From Flammeovirgaceae bacterium UBA6059 (GTDB taxonomy: Bacteria; Bacteroidota; Bacteroidia; Cytophagales; Cyclobacteriaceae): a DNA stretch of 64,000 nucleotides. The DNA is taken from NCBI GenBank assembly GCA_002435755.1, contig DIYH01000037.1, forward strand, positions 19,226 through 83,225. Reading direction: 5' to 3'. The notes under the pieces were generated by a model. The model did not search any database, was not told the origin of the DNA, and saw only the letters and a list, made by a program, of their open reading frames with translations. Shown piece after piece: positions 35,708 to 44,177 of the stretch. Position numbers and translations under genes: made by a program. Within the stretch, counting starts at the first letter, position 1. Every line of letters begins with the position of its first letter.

Positions 35708-38332
35708 TCACTCTGCTCTCAGTCCTGTAACAGGATTGGACTTGAGGACATTTCTTATCTGCGTTGAAACGACAAGTAGCACTACAAAAATCATAATCAC
35801 TACAGCCAACACTAGCCCTGAAACTGTCATAGGCATAGGGTAAGCGAAGAGCATCTCCATTGCAGCTACGCCTATCCAATAGCTGAACGGTACCCCAATG
35901 ATCAATGATACCAGGAATAGAACCAAATACTGATTGCCTACACTGCTCGCAAGATGTCCAACCCCTGCACCAAGTACTTTGCGAATGCTAAACTCTCTGA
36001 CCCGTGAGGTCACGTTAAGGGTTACCAAACCATAAAGTCCCATACCGGCCAACATGATGGCGATGATAGCGAGCGCTTTATAAAACCGCTCTGCACTGTA
36101 GAGCTGATCGAAAAAGCCAGTCCAGGTATCTTCCTGATACGCACCTTGAAATGGCGTTTCCGGAAAAAGCTCTAGCCAATGATCCTGCAGTTCTTCATAC
36201 ACACTCGCTCTATTGATTGCATTGGTCTTTAGTGTAACGAACTGCATCGTTTCTGGAGCGGCAAGGGCGATCATCATGGGTTCTATACCATAGAAAAAAT
36301 TGTAACTATGAAAATCTTCCATCACTCCAATGATCTTGTACTTCGTGCCATTCATTTCAAACTGCGTCGCAAGTGCATCATTGAGTGCAAGCCGGTCCAC
36401 CATTGTTTCGTTGACAATAACTGATTGGCGTTCTGAGGCTACATCGGGTAAGAAATCACGGCCGGACTTCAACGATATCCCCATTACCGATAAGTATTGA
36501 TCGTCTACTTCGAGTAGTTCCACTTCATACTCCCTATCGGGAAAATGAATGATGGCATTTTCATAACTGGTCCCTATATGATTTTTAGATAGTGTTGTGT
36601 TAGTGACACCTGCTGACTGTAACATTGCCGTTTGCAGTTGCCTGGCCCCTTTAGCATCAGGTGCTTGTGCGTAAACTGCCAGTTCCTGATCATAACCCCA
36701 GGGACGCGAATGTTGGAATTCGTTGTTCTGCGTGAAGATAATTGCACATGTGATACTACTGCAGGTGATGATCAGTTGAAGTCCAAGGAACAACTTGGTC
36801 ACAAGACTTTTCTTACCAAACCGTAATCGCCCATCAAATATCTGCACGCTTTGATAGCGGCTGATATAGATAGCGGGATAAAGGCCTGACACAATACCAG
36901 TCAACAATACAATTGCAGCAGAAAACAACCACAGGTAAGGGTCCAGTAAATTCAGTTTCAAGGGGTCCCCTGATAGATCAATAAACCATGGAATGAAGAT
37001 AGCCATAGCCAGAATAAGACCCAGAGCGAGCGCAAACAATGTCATCACCACGTTTTCCGATAGGAACTGTAAGACCAACTGCCCACGATTGGCGCCAATC
37101 ACTTTTCTAAGACCTATCTCCTTCAACCGTTTTACCGCGCTGGTCATTGCAATATTGATATAGTTGAGGCAAGCGAGGATCATCATAAGGCCTGCAATGA
37201 TCGGCATACCTAAGCGCGCTTCAGCATTATAATCATGGCTAATGTCCTTTTCAATAAATCCCGATCTCTGATGCAGCTCAGCAAGTGACACAAAGTTGAA
37301 TGCCTCTACAGGCCAATCGGGATTTGCTTGCCGCTGTGCTTCCTGATAACCGGATAGTAGTTGACTCATATCATTGATCTCACTTGGGTCAGATAAATGA
37401 ATGAAAGTGGCTGCTACTTCAATACCCCAATCATCTACATTAAAATCAGGAGCTACGGTAACGATATTTTCAAAATTGATGAGAAAATCGAAAGATATGG
37501 TCCGTTCTAAAGGGAACTCTTCTGCTATCCCTCCGACTTGAAATGTTTTACTAGTACCACTGCTAAATATCACTTTCAATTCCTGTCCTATTGGATCCAC
37601 ATGCGCAAAGTATTTCTCTGCCATATCAGCACTGATGATGATGGTATTGGGATCTCGTAGTGATTTACGGTCTCCTCTGCTAAGCGGAAAGGTGAACATT
37701 TCCAAAAAATCCGGGTCTACAAGTCGAACTGATTCATGATAAACCTCTTCATCGGACTTTACCACCGCCCTATCATCCAACACCCTTGTCATCGAATATA
37801 CACCAGGAAAATCATTGGTAAATCGTTCACCAATGGGGGCTGGTGATGTACCATATTGCGCTAGCGTACCGTCACGATTCACGTAATTGGTCACAAGGAA
37901 TACCTCATGCTTATGCTCATGAAACTGGTCAATCCTTTGATCATATTCATAGAATGAATAGACTACCATAGTGCTTCCGATAGCGACTGCAAGTCCAAAA
38001 ACATTGATGAATGTGGTCAGCGGGTTGCGCAGCATGGTACGAAGCGATGTGCGATAGTAGTTTTTCAACATGGCAGCAAACAGCCATTTGCGAATACTTG
38101 GACCTCTCTCATGGTTCCAATACTCTTCCCTGGCTACCTTGTCCGATTCACCAAAAGAAGCTGTGGCCTTTCTGAAAGCATCTTCCGGATTGTAACCATC
38201 CGCCGTGAGATCATCAATATGGTCTCTCAAGTGAACTTCCATCTCCTGAAGATGACCATCATCAAATGCCCTGTGCTTTCTAAAACCCTTTAACCAGGAC
38301 TGTATGGATTTTTCTAATTCAAACTTTCCCAT
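35708..38332 (-). CDS. FtsX/MacB-type permease with type 1 prefix domain (cluster 2)
   Basis: 874 residues from ATG 38332; the frame extends into the PadR gene to 38377, but the later Met fits the prefix domain start (GKFELEKSIQSWL). The type 1 prefix (1-95) has a pattern like HAAS/DUF1700 domains: H-L-Q-E-M-E-x-H-L-x-D-H, ending with A-F-G-E-S. Two FtsX units follow, with EIGLRKVIGA and EFSIRKVLGA loops. The core (VFLVTNYVNRDG, RLVDPDFLEMFTFPL) is a close relative of those at 38972 and 41578, which carry the other prefix type. Orphan, no ATPase. Confidence 0.87.
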   Translation of the reverse strand: MGKFELEKSIQSWLKGFRKHRAFDDGHLQEMEVHLRDHIDDLTADGYNPEDAFRKATASFGESDKVAREEYWNHERGPSIRKWLFAAMLKNYYRTSLRTMLRNPLTTFINVFGLAVAIGSTMVVYSFYEYDQRIDQFHEHKHEVFLVTNYVNRDGTLAQYGTSPAPIGERFTNDFPGVYSMTRVLDDRAVVKSDEEVYHESVRLVDPDFLEMFTFPLSRGDRKSLRDPNTIIISADMAEKYFAHVDPIGQELKVIFSSGTSKTFQVGGIAEEFPLERTISFDFLINFENIVTVAPDFNVDDWGIEVAATFIHLSDPSEINDMSQLLSGYQEAQRQANPDWPVEAFNFVSLAELHQRSGFIEKDISHDYNAEARLGMPIIAGLMMILACLNYINIAMTSAVKRLKEIGLRKVIGANRGQLVLQFLSENVVMTLFALALGLILAMAIFIPWFIDLSGDPLKLNLLDPYLWLFSAAIVLLTGIVSGLYPAIYISRYQSVQIFDGRLRFGKKSLVTKLFLGLQLIITCSSITCAIIFTQNNEFQHSRPWGYDQELAVYAQAPDAKGARQLQTAMLQSAGVTNTTLSKNHIGTSYENAIIHFPDREYEVELLEVDDQYLSVMGISLKSGRDFLPDVASERQSVIVNETMVDRLALNDALATQFEMNGTKYKIIGVMEDFHSYNFFYGIEPMMIALAAPETMQFVTLKTNAINRASVYEELQDHWLELFPETPFQGAYQEDTWTGFFDQLYSAERFYKALAIIAIMLAGMGLYGLVTLNVTSRVREFSIRKVLGAGVGHLASSVGNQYLVLFLVSLIIGVPFSYWIGVAAMEMLFAYPMPMTVSGLVLAVVIMIFVVLLVVSTQIRNVLKSNPVTGLRAE

Positions 38333-38339
38333 TGCCTGA

Positions 38340-38678
38340 TCATTTAGTAGTTGGTTGAACATTCCAAAGGCTATCAAGCACTGAGGTTACCTTAGCCCAC
38401 TGTAGCTGCTCTTCATTCAAAGCTGCTTTACCCAGTTCAGTAATAGCGTAGTATTTTCTGGGCCGGGTTTCATTTGTCATGGTCCAATTGGAGGTGATCA
38501 AACCTTCCTTCTCCAGTCGATGTAATACCGGGTAAAGCATACCATCAGTATACTGCATCTGTCCATCAGATAGCTCCTTTATCTTCTTGATGATCAGGTA
38601 GCCATAGCTATTACCTTGCTTCAGAATAGCAAGGATAATAGGCTTGGTAGATGCTGCTGTTAGATTCTTTGATATCAT
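38340..38678 (-). CDS. PadR-family regulator (cluster 2)
   Basis: 112 residues, canonical PadR: ILAILKQGNSYGYLI for the DNA-binding helices, then YPVLHRLEKEGLI and the RPRKYYAIT wing. It differs from the other two PadR proteins of the window, which begin GEFEEL. It lies seven bases before the permease with the type 1 prefix. TACTTTG/CAAAGTA (38679-38713) just upstream may be its operator. Confidence 0.9.
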   Translation of the reverse strand: MISKNLTAASTKPIILAILKQGNSYGYLIIKKIKELSDGQMQYTDGMLYPVLHRLEKEGLITSNWTMTNETRPRKYYAITELGKAALNEEQLQWAKVTSVLDSLWNVQPTTK

Positions 38679-38713
38679 TACTTTGAGTTTTTAATACATA
38701 GAAACACAAAGTA
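38679..38713 (-). promoter_or_regulatory. Inverted repeat upstream of PadR (cluster 2)
   Basis: TACTTTG and CAAAGTA, 7 bases each, 21 bases apart, the near one touching the PadR start codon. Spacing and place fit an autoregulatory operator, but it is unproven. Confidence 0.35.
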
Positions 38714-38770
38714 TAGCGAAAAAGCAAACCAAGGGTTCGAATTTCTTACGACAAGTATTGAAACGTAATC

Positions 38771-38809
38771 GTCATTCTGGTTTTCGAGGAACGAGAAAGA
38801 CCGGAATCT
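38771..38809. repeat. Intergenic hairpin element, GTCAT...ATCT type, copy 3
   Basis: GTCAT, then TCTGGT pairing with ACCGGA (one G-U type mismatch), inner TTTCG/CGAGAAA, ending ATCT. Same ends as the elements at 4447 and 5945. Confidence 0.6.
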
Positions 38810-38895
38810 GTACCTCAAAATGAACGCATGGCCCTTATGTGTACAGGCACTAAGTTTCATGAGGACAGGAAACTCGACGGTTTGAGATCCCCGAT

Positions 38896-38931
38896 AAATA
38901 ATGGCCTGTTTTGAATCTAAGGCCATTATTT
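38896..38931. terminator. Perfect 12-bp stem-loop after the cluster 3 permease operon
   Basis: AAATAATGGCCT / AGGCCATTATTT with a 12-base loop, 41 bases beyond the stop of the permease at 38972 on the minus strand. Likely the operon terminator or part of the dispersed repeat around it. Confidence 0.6.
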
Positions 38932-38971
38932 TCGAGAATGACGAGATTGTTTGACTAAGCAAATAGAGATA

Positions 38972-41560
38972 TTACTCCACCCTCAAACCCTTCACTGGAT
39001 TCATCCCTCCAATTTTCCTGATTTGGATGATAAAGACGAATGCTAATATCCCCATCAATAATAGTGAAGCAAGTATAACTGCAGGCCACACACTGGGGAT
39101 GCGATAGTAAAACAGCATTTCCAGCTGGGCATCACTGACGATGTAGCTTACCCAACTTCCTCCTGTGAGCGCCACCAATATGATGATGACATATTGCTTA
39201 GACAGTAACCTTATCATATTGCTCCACCCCGCTCCGAGCACCAGGCGAATACTCAATTCGCGAATGCGATTAGATATGTTTAATGCAATTAAGCCATAGA
39301 GTCCGAGGCATACCATCAGCACTGTGATAAATGAAACTGACTTGTTGAAAAAGGCAAAGTTCTCTATCGCATGGAAATAGTCTCCCCATACATCCATCTG
39401 ATAGTCACCATCAAATGGTTTTTCAGGTATGACACTCGCCCATTGGGCCTTGAGTTCATCCAGCACTTCTCCTGAAGCACCTTCCGCCGTGCGTATAGCC
39501 ATGAATCTATAGTCAATATCCTTTGCTACCGTGAATATGGTCGGCTTGATGTTATTGTAGAAGTTGTAAAAGTGAAAGTCATCCACTACACCAACTATAG
39601 TATAGTTCGTGGAATCCAATCTAAACTGCGACCCAATGGTATTCGTAAAATCGAGTGTATTGGCCATTTTCTGATTAATGATCACACTTTGCTGATCGCT
39701 AGTCTGGCCGGGATTAAAATGGCGTCCTTCAAGAAGCTTAAAATTCATTGTAGCTAAGTAGTCGGGTGCGACGTTGAGCTGATTGACTTCCAGATCACGA
39801 TCCACAGTATGTACAATGGTTTTACTCTGATCCACACCAACATGATTCTCACCACTGGTTATGTCAATCACATCGGAGTGGTTGGACATTGCACTTCTCA
39901 AAGCTTCATAATCCTTGTCATTGGCAACTGCTGCGTAAACCATGTTCTTAGGGTTATAACCCCAGTCGATATCGTTCTGGTAAGCATTGTTTTGTACAAA
40001 TGTGATGGCATTAGTGATTGTCACGCACGCCAGGATCAATTGTATGCCGAGCAGTACTTTGGTTAATGGATTCTTCGTTTTGAACTTGACCACACCTTTG
40101 AATATAGTAATGGTCTGGAACCTTGAGATAAATAAGGCTGGATAAATCCCTGATACCAGTGATGTGCTCACCATGATAAGTAGTGAGACAACCCATAAGT
40201 ATGGATCTGTGAAATCAAGGCTATAGTTGATCTCAGCAATGTGGCTAAATCCCGGAATAAAAATTAACCACGCAAGAAACCAGCCAAGTAACGTGGCAAA
40301 ACCTGTTGTGATCAGATTTTCGAAAAGGAACTGAATAATTACTCCTTTTCTTACAGCTCCCATCATTTTACGTACACCGATCTCCTTCAATCTTTTGCTG
40401 GCAAGGACTACAGCAAGGTTGATATAGTTGGCGCATGCCAACAGTAGCATTAAGGCGCCTAAGAGCGGCAGGGTGATACGTCCAGGTTGTCTGCCATCGT
40501 AGGAGATACCATCTCTGATGTAATGTGAGTCATGATGCAACGTCGCAATTGGCGAGAACCCATATGAGGTAATCGGCCAATCGGAATCAATCTCATTTTG
40601 CAATTGCACGTAGCTTGACATCTGTTCACTAACAGAAGCAATGGAGGCAGGCTCATCCACTTGTATCAAGGTAGCATCTATAAAACCAGTCCAATCATTT
40701 TCAGCATATGTTGGATCGAACAGTTTTATGTTTTCAATATTGATGAGAAATTCGAAATCAATGATGTGCGCGTCAGGAAACGGTTCTGCTACACCTGCTA
40801 CCGCAAACGTCTTCTGCTCTTGATCGTTTACGATGAGTTTTAGATCCTTGCCCACAACATTGATATCGCCAAAATACTTGATGGCTGTGTTGTGACTAAT
40901 GATGACGCTATTGAGGTCTTTGAGACTATTGGCATTGCCAACGGACAATGGGAATGTCATCATCTGCAAAAATGATGGGTCGACCAGGCGGATGCGTTCA
41001 TGGAAGACGTTATCGCCGTGCTTCATAACGCCATTATGGTCAGCGACTCGACTGAAGTCAATCACCTGAGGTATTTCGTTGAGCATGGCTTCACCCAGTG
41101 GTCTAGGAGTGAATCCATATTGGAGCAAGTCTCCTTCCCTGTCAACATATGACGTAGTTAAGAATACCACATCTTTGTTCTCATGATGTGTATCAATACT
41201 GTAATCATACTCCATGAATGCATAAGTGACCATACATATTGCTATGGCTACAGACAGCCCTGATATATTGATAAAGGAACTCAAAGCTGCTCGTCGCATA
41301 CTTCGGATCCCGGTTTTGAAGTAATTTTTAAACATGATTATTTCTGAGTTTTGACTTTCTAAATCTTTCCAGGCGTATGGTTGAAAACACTTGATCACAT
41401 CCAGCCAATACATGAATCTGGCCTTCGAAAGACCCTGTTGCTCTACTCTTTCGTAAAAGAACTCCTCAAGGTCTCCGTGTAGCTCTTCATACAACTCCTT
41501 CTTACAGTACCACCTGAAGAGCGTAAACGGTAGTTTCGGTAGCTTAGGTATTGGATTCAA
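38972..41560 (-). CDS. FtsX/MacB-type permease with type 2 prefix domain (cluster 3, distal)
   Basis: 862 residues. The only fitting start is TTG at 41560, 18 bases after the previous gene; there is no ATG within the conserved prefix. Type 2 prefix (1-85) FRWYCKKELYEELHGDLEE, then QPYAWKDLESQNS shared with the next gene. Two FtsX units with EIGVRKMMGA and ELSIRLVLGA loops. Periplasmic parts lack enzymatic motifs. Its prefix equals that of 41578 for 22 residues in a row, far more than the cores. Confidence 0.87.
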   Translation of the reverse strand: MNPIPKLPKLPFTLFRWYCKKELYEELHGDLEEFFYERVEQQGLSKARFMYWLDVIKCFQPYAWKDLESQNSEIIMFKNYFKTGIRSMRRAALSSFINISGLSVAIAICMVTYAFMEYDYSIDTHHENKDVVFLTTSYVDREGDLLQYGFTPRPLGEAMLNEIPQVIDFSRVADHNGVMKHGDNVFHERIRLVDPSFLQMMTFPLSVGNANSLKDLNSVIISHNTAIKYFGDINVVGKDLKLIVNDQEQKTFAVAGVAEPFPDAHIIDFEFLINIENIKLFDPTYAENDWTGFIDATLIQVDEPASIASVSEQMSSYVQLQNEIDSDWPITSYGFSPIATLHHDSHYIRDGISYDGRQPGRITLPLLGALMLLLACANYINLAVVLASKRLKEIGVRKMMGAVRKGVIIQFLFENLITTGFATLLGWFLAWLIFIPGFSHIAEINYSLDFTDPYLWVVSLLIMVSTSLVSGIYPALFISRFQTITIFKGVVKFKTKNPLTKVLLGIQLILACVTITNAITFVQNNAYQNDIDWGYNPKNMVYAAVANDKDYEALRSAMSNHSDVIDITSGENHVGVDQSKTIVHTVDRDLEVNQLNVAPDYLATMNFKLLEGRHFNPGQTSDQQSVIINQKMANTLDFTNTIGSQFRLDSTNYTIVGVVDDFHFYNFYNNIKPTIFTVAKDIDYRFMAIRTAEGASGEVLDELKAQWASVIPEKPFDGDYQMDVWGDYFHAIENFAFFNKSVSFITVLMVCLGLYGLIALNISNRIRELSIRLVLGAGWSNMIRLLSKQYVIIILVALTGGSWVSYIVSDAQLEMLFYYRIPSVWPAVILASLLLMGILAFVFIIQIRKIGGMNPVKGLRVE

Positions 41561-41577
41561 TTTTAGCTTTTGTTATG

Positions 41578-44175
41578 CTATTCTGATCTAAGACCAACGA
41601 CTGGATTGTTGCGAGAGACTCTTCGCACTTGTGAACTGAGAATAGCGAGCAGCACAAGGAGCATGATCACCAGCGAATATCCGAAAAAGTGAAAGTTCAT
41701 TGGCATGTGATAGGGAAAGAACAGGTCAAAGATCATCCTGGTTAAGAAATAGCTTATAGGCGCTCCCAATGACAAGGCCACCACAAAAACCAGTGTATAC
41801 TGTTTCCCAATAGCTCGAGCCACGCTTCCCCATTCGGCTCCAAGCACTTTTCGTATGCTAAACTCTTTGTTTCTTCCTGAAACGTTGAGTGCGACAAGAC
41901 CATAAAGACCAAGACCTGCAATGAGCATCACTATACTTGCCAATGCACGCCAAAACCGGTCCCCGTCCTTAATATTCTCATAATAGTTGCCCCAAACGGT
42001 ATTTTGAAATCCACCATTAAATGGAATCTCCGGAAAAAGAGTGGCCCAGGTAGCTTCCAGCTCATTCTTGATATCGGCAGTTGTTCCGGGGCTGGTTCGC
42101 AATGTTAGATAAACCGATTCATCTTCAAGACCAGGTTGGATGATCAGAGGCTTGATCTTTGTGTAGAAGTTGTAAGAATGAAAGTCCTTTAGAACTCCTG
42201 TAATGTGATAGTTCCCTCCTCCATATTTTATGGCATGACCAATGGGCTGCTTTAGGTCAAGATGATCTACAAATGTCTGGTTAACCATTATGCCCTTAAT
42301 ATCACCATTCTTCCCAAGCGCTAAAGGACCTCTACGGTCTATGGGGAACTGCATGGTCTCCAGATAATTGTCCCCTACCTTTACCAACTGTACTTCATAA
42401 TTACGGTCTGGCATGTCCACTTCGATCATCTCATGCTCTTTACCAATGTGGTGCCGCGAGTCTGCAAGTGCCTCTATGTCTTTGTGACTGACAAAAACGT
42501 TTCTCATTTTCCTAAGGTCTTTGGCATTTTCAAACTTGACGTAGACCAGACGATCGATATCATAGCCCCAGCTACGTTGACTCTGGTAAATTGTGTTTTG
42601 AGTAAATAGGACAGCTATTGAAACAAGTATACAGCCCAGTGATAACTGAAACCCCAGAAACACCCTGGTCAATATACTCTTCGATCCAATTTTGAACTTG
42701 CCACTGAAAATAGAAGCTGTTTGGAATCTTGCTATGTACAAAGCCGGATAAACTCCTGAAAGCAACGAAGTGAACAGAAGAACCACCAACAAAAACAGAA
42801 AGAGATATGGGTCATTCAGCGTGAAGTCCATTTTGAAATTCATCGTCTGTTCCATCCATTGAATAAAAAGTGTCGTGCCCAGAAGTAGCCCAACAAACAT
42901 AGCTATTGTCATAATACAGATGTTCTCTAACAAAAACTGGATCACAATCATTCTCCTGTTGGCCCCAATGGCTTTTCTTAATCCAATCTCTTTGAGTCGC
43001 TTGGATGCAGAGACTATCGCAATGTTTATGTAATTGGTAGACCCTAGGATAAGCACGAACAACCCTATGATGACAAAGCTAATCGCAGAATTTTGAAGGA
43101 CATGATATTCGTTGCTTGCAATATCACCACTTATACTGCCGCTGTTTCTATACAGGCTTGATAATGGCTGTAATGAGAAACGGTTGATCTTCCAGTCAGC
43201 AGAACTCTTATTGAACTGGTCTGCATATTTATCCATAGAGGATGCTATGTATTCGTGCTGTTGAGGTTCATCTAACTGTATAAAAGTGGCATCTATCAAC
43301 TGATTCCAGTCCTGAGTATCCAATCCTTGATCAAGATCGGTGAGATTGTCGAAATGAACCAGTGCTTTGAAGCTAAATGACCTTGCTCCCGGGAACTCCT
43401 CAGCTACCCCTACCACCTTAAAAAGCTTCTTTTGGTCTTTCCCAATAATCACTAACATCATCTCCCCCAATGGTACTTGTTTACCAAAATACTTCTCTGA
43501 TAAAGATGAACTGAGTATAATGCTGTTGGGGTCATTAAGTTCATGAGCATTTCCCCATTTCAAAGGGAAAGTCATCATCTGTAGAAAGTCCGGATCAACG
43601 AAGCTGATCCGCTCATGAAACACATTGGATCCACTCTTAACTACCACAGCCCTATTCTGCAATCTGGCAGTGGTCTTCACACTGGCAAAATCTTGTTGGA
43701 CTAATGACGCAAGAGGCAATGGCGACTTTCCATTTTGCTGTTCCTTTCCGTCCCTATCGGCAAAGAATGTTGATAAATAGACATTATTCCTATTCTCATG
43801 GAACTGGTCGACTTTGTTTTTGTATTGGTTAAAAGCATATGCCAATACACAAATCCCTATGGCAGTCGAGAGTCCCAGGAGATTTATCATTGTACTCAAG
43901 GGATGTCTCATCATGCTTCTAAATGAGGTTTTAAAGTAATTCTTAAACATAATTATATCTGAGTTTTGACTTTCAAGGTCTTTCCAGGCATACGGTTGGC
44001 AGCACTTGATCACATCCAGCCAATACATCCACTGAGCAAATCTCAAACTCCTGGCCTCTACCCTTTCGTAGAAGAATTCCTCCAGATCTCCATGTAGCTC
44101 TTCATACAGCTCTTTCTTACAATACCACTGAAAGAAAGCTTTAGGAAATGAAGGCACTTCAAAGTATCCGGACAT
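41578..44175 (-). CDS. FtsX/MacB-type permease with type 2 prefix domain (cluster 3, middle)
   Basis: 865 residues, ATG start two bases after the stop of the gene at 44178. Prefix FQWYCKKELYEELHGDLEE, linker QPYAWKDLESQNS, FtsX loops EIGLRKAIGA and EFSIRKVLGA. Core type as in 35708 and 38972 (VYLSTFFADRDG, SFVDPDFLQMMTFPL). Tandem duplication with 38972 is likely. Orphan permease, substrate unknown. Confidence 0.87.
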   Translation of the reverse strand: MSGYFEVPSFPKAFFQWYCKKELYEELHGDLEEFFYERVEARSLRFAQWMYWLDVIKCCQPYAWKDLESQNSDIIMFKNYFKTSFRSMMRHPLSTMINLLGLSTAIGICVLAYAFNQYKNKVDQFHENRNNVYLSTFFADRDGKEQQNGKSPLPLASLVQQDFASVKTTARLQNRAVVVKSGSNVFHERISFVDPDFLQMMTFPLKWGNAHELNDPNSIILSSSLSEKYFGKQVPLGEMMLVIIGKDQKKLFKVVGVAEEFPGARSFSFKALVHFDNLTDLDQGLDTQDWNQLIDATFIQLDEPQQHEYIASSMDKYADQFNKSSADWKINRFSLQPLSSLYRNSGSISGDIASNEYHVLQNSAISFVIIGLFVLILGSTNYINIAIVSASKRLKEIGLRKAIGANRRMIVIQFLLENICIMTIAMFVGLLLGTTLFIQWMEQTMNFKMDFTLNDPYLFLFLLVVLLFTSLLSGVYPALYIARFQTASIFSGKFKIGSKSILTRVFLGFQLSLGCILVSIAVLFTQNTIYQSQRSWGYDIDRLVYVKFENAKDLRKMRNVFVSHKDIEALADSRHHIGKEHEMIEVDMPDRNYEVQLVKVGDNYLETMQFPIDRRGPLALGKNGDIKGIMVNQTFVDHLDLKQPIGHAIKYGGGNYHITGVLKDFHSYNFYTKIKPLIIQPGLEDESVYLTLRTSPGTTADIKNELEATWATLFPEIPFNGGFQNTVWGNYYENIKDGDRFWRALASIVMLIAGLGLYGLVALNVSGRNKEFSIRKVLGAEWGSVARAIGKQYTLVFVVALSLGAPISYFLTRMIFDLFFPYHMPMNFHFFGYSLVIMLLVLLAILSSQVRRVSRNNPVVGLRSE

Positions 44176-44177
44176 TT

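Noticed and set aside
38678..38962. 94-codon frame on the minus strand
   Set aside because: It runs through the GTCAT...ATCT element and the 12-bp stem-loop in the intergenic region; no protein-like pattern.
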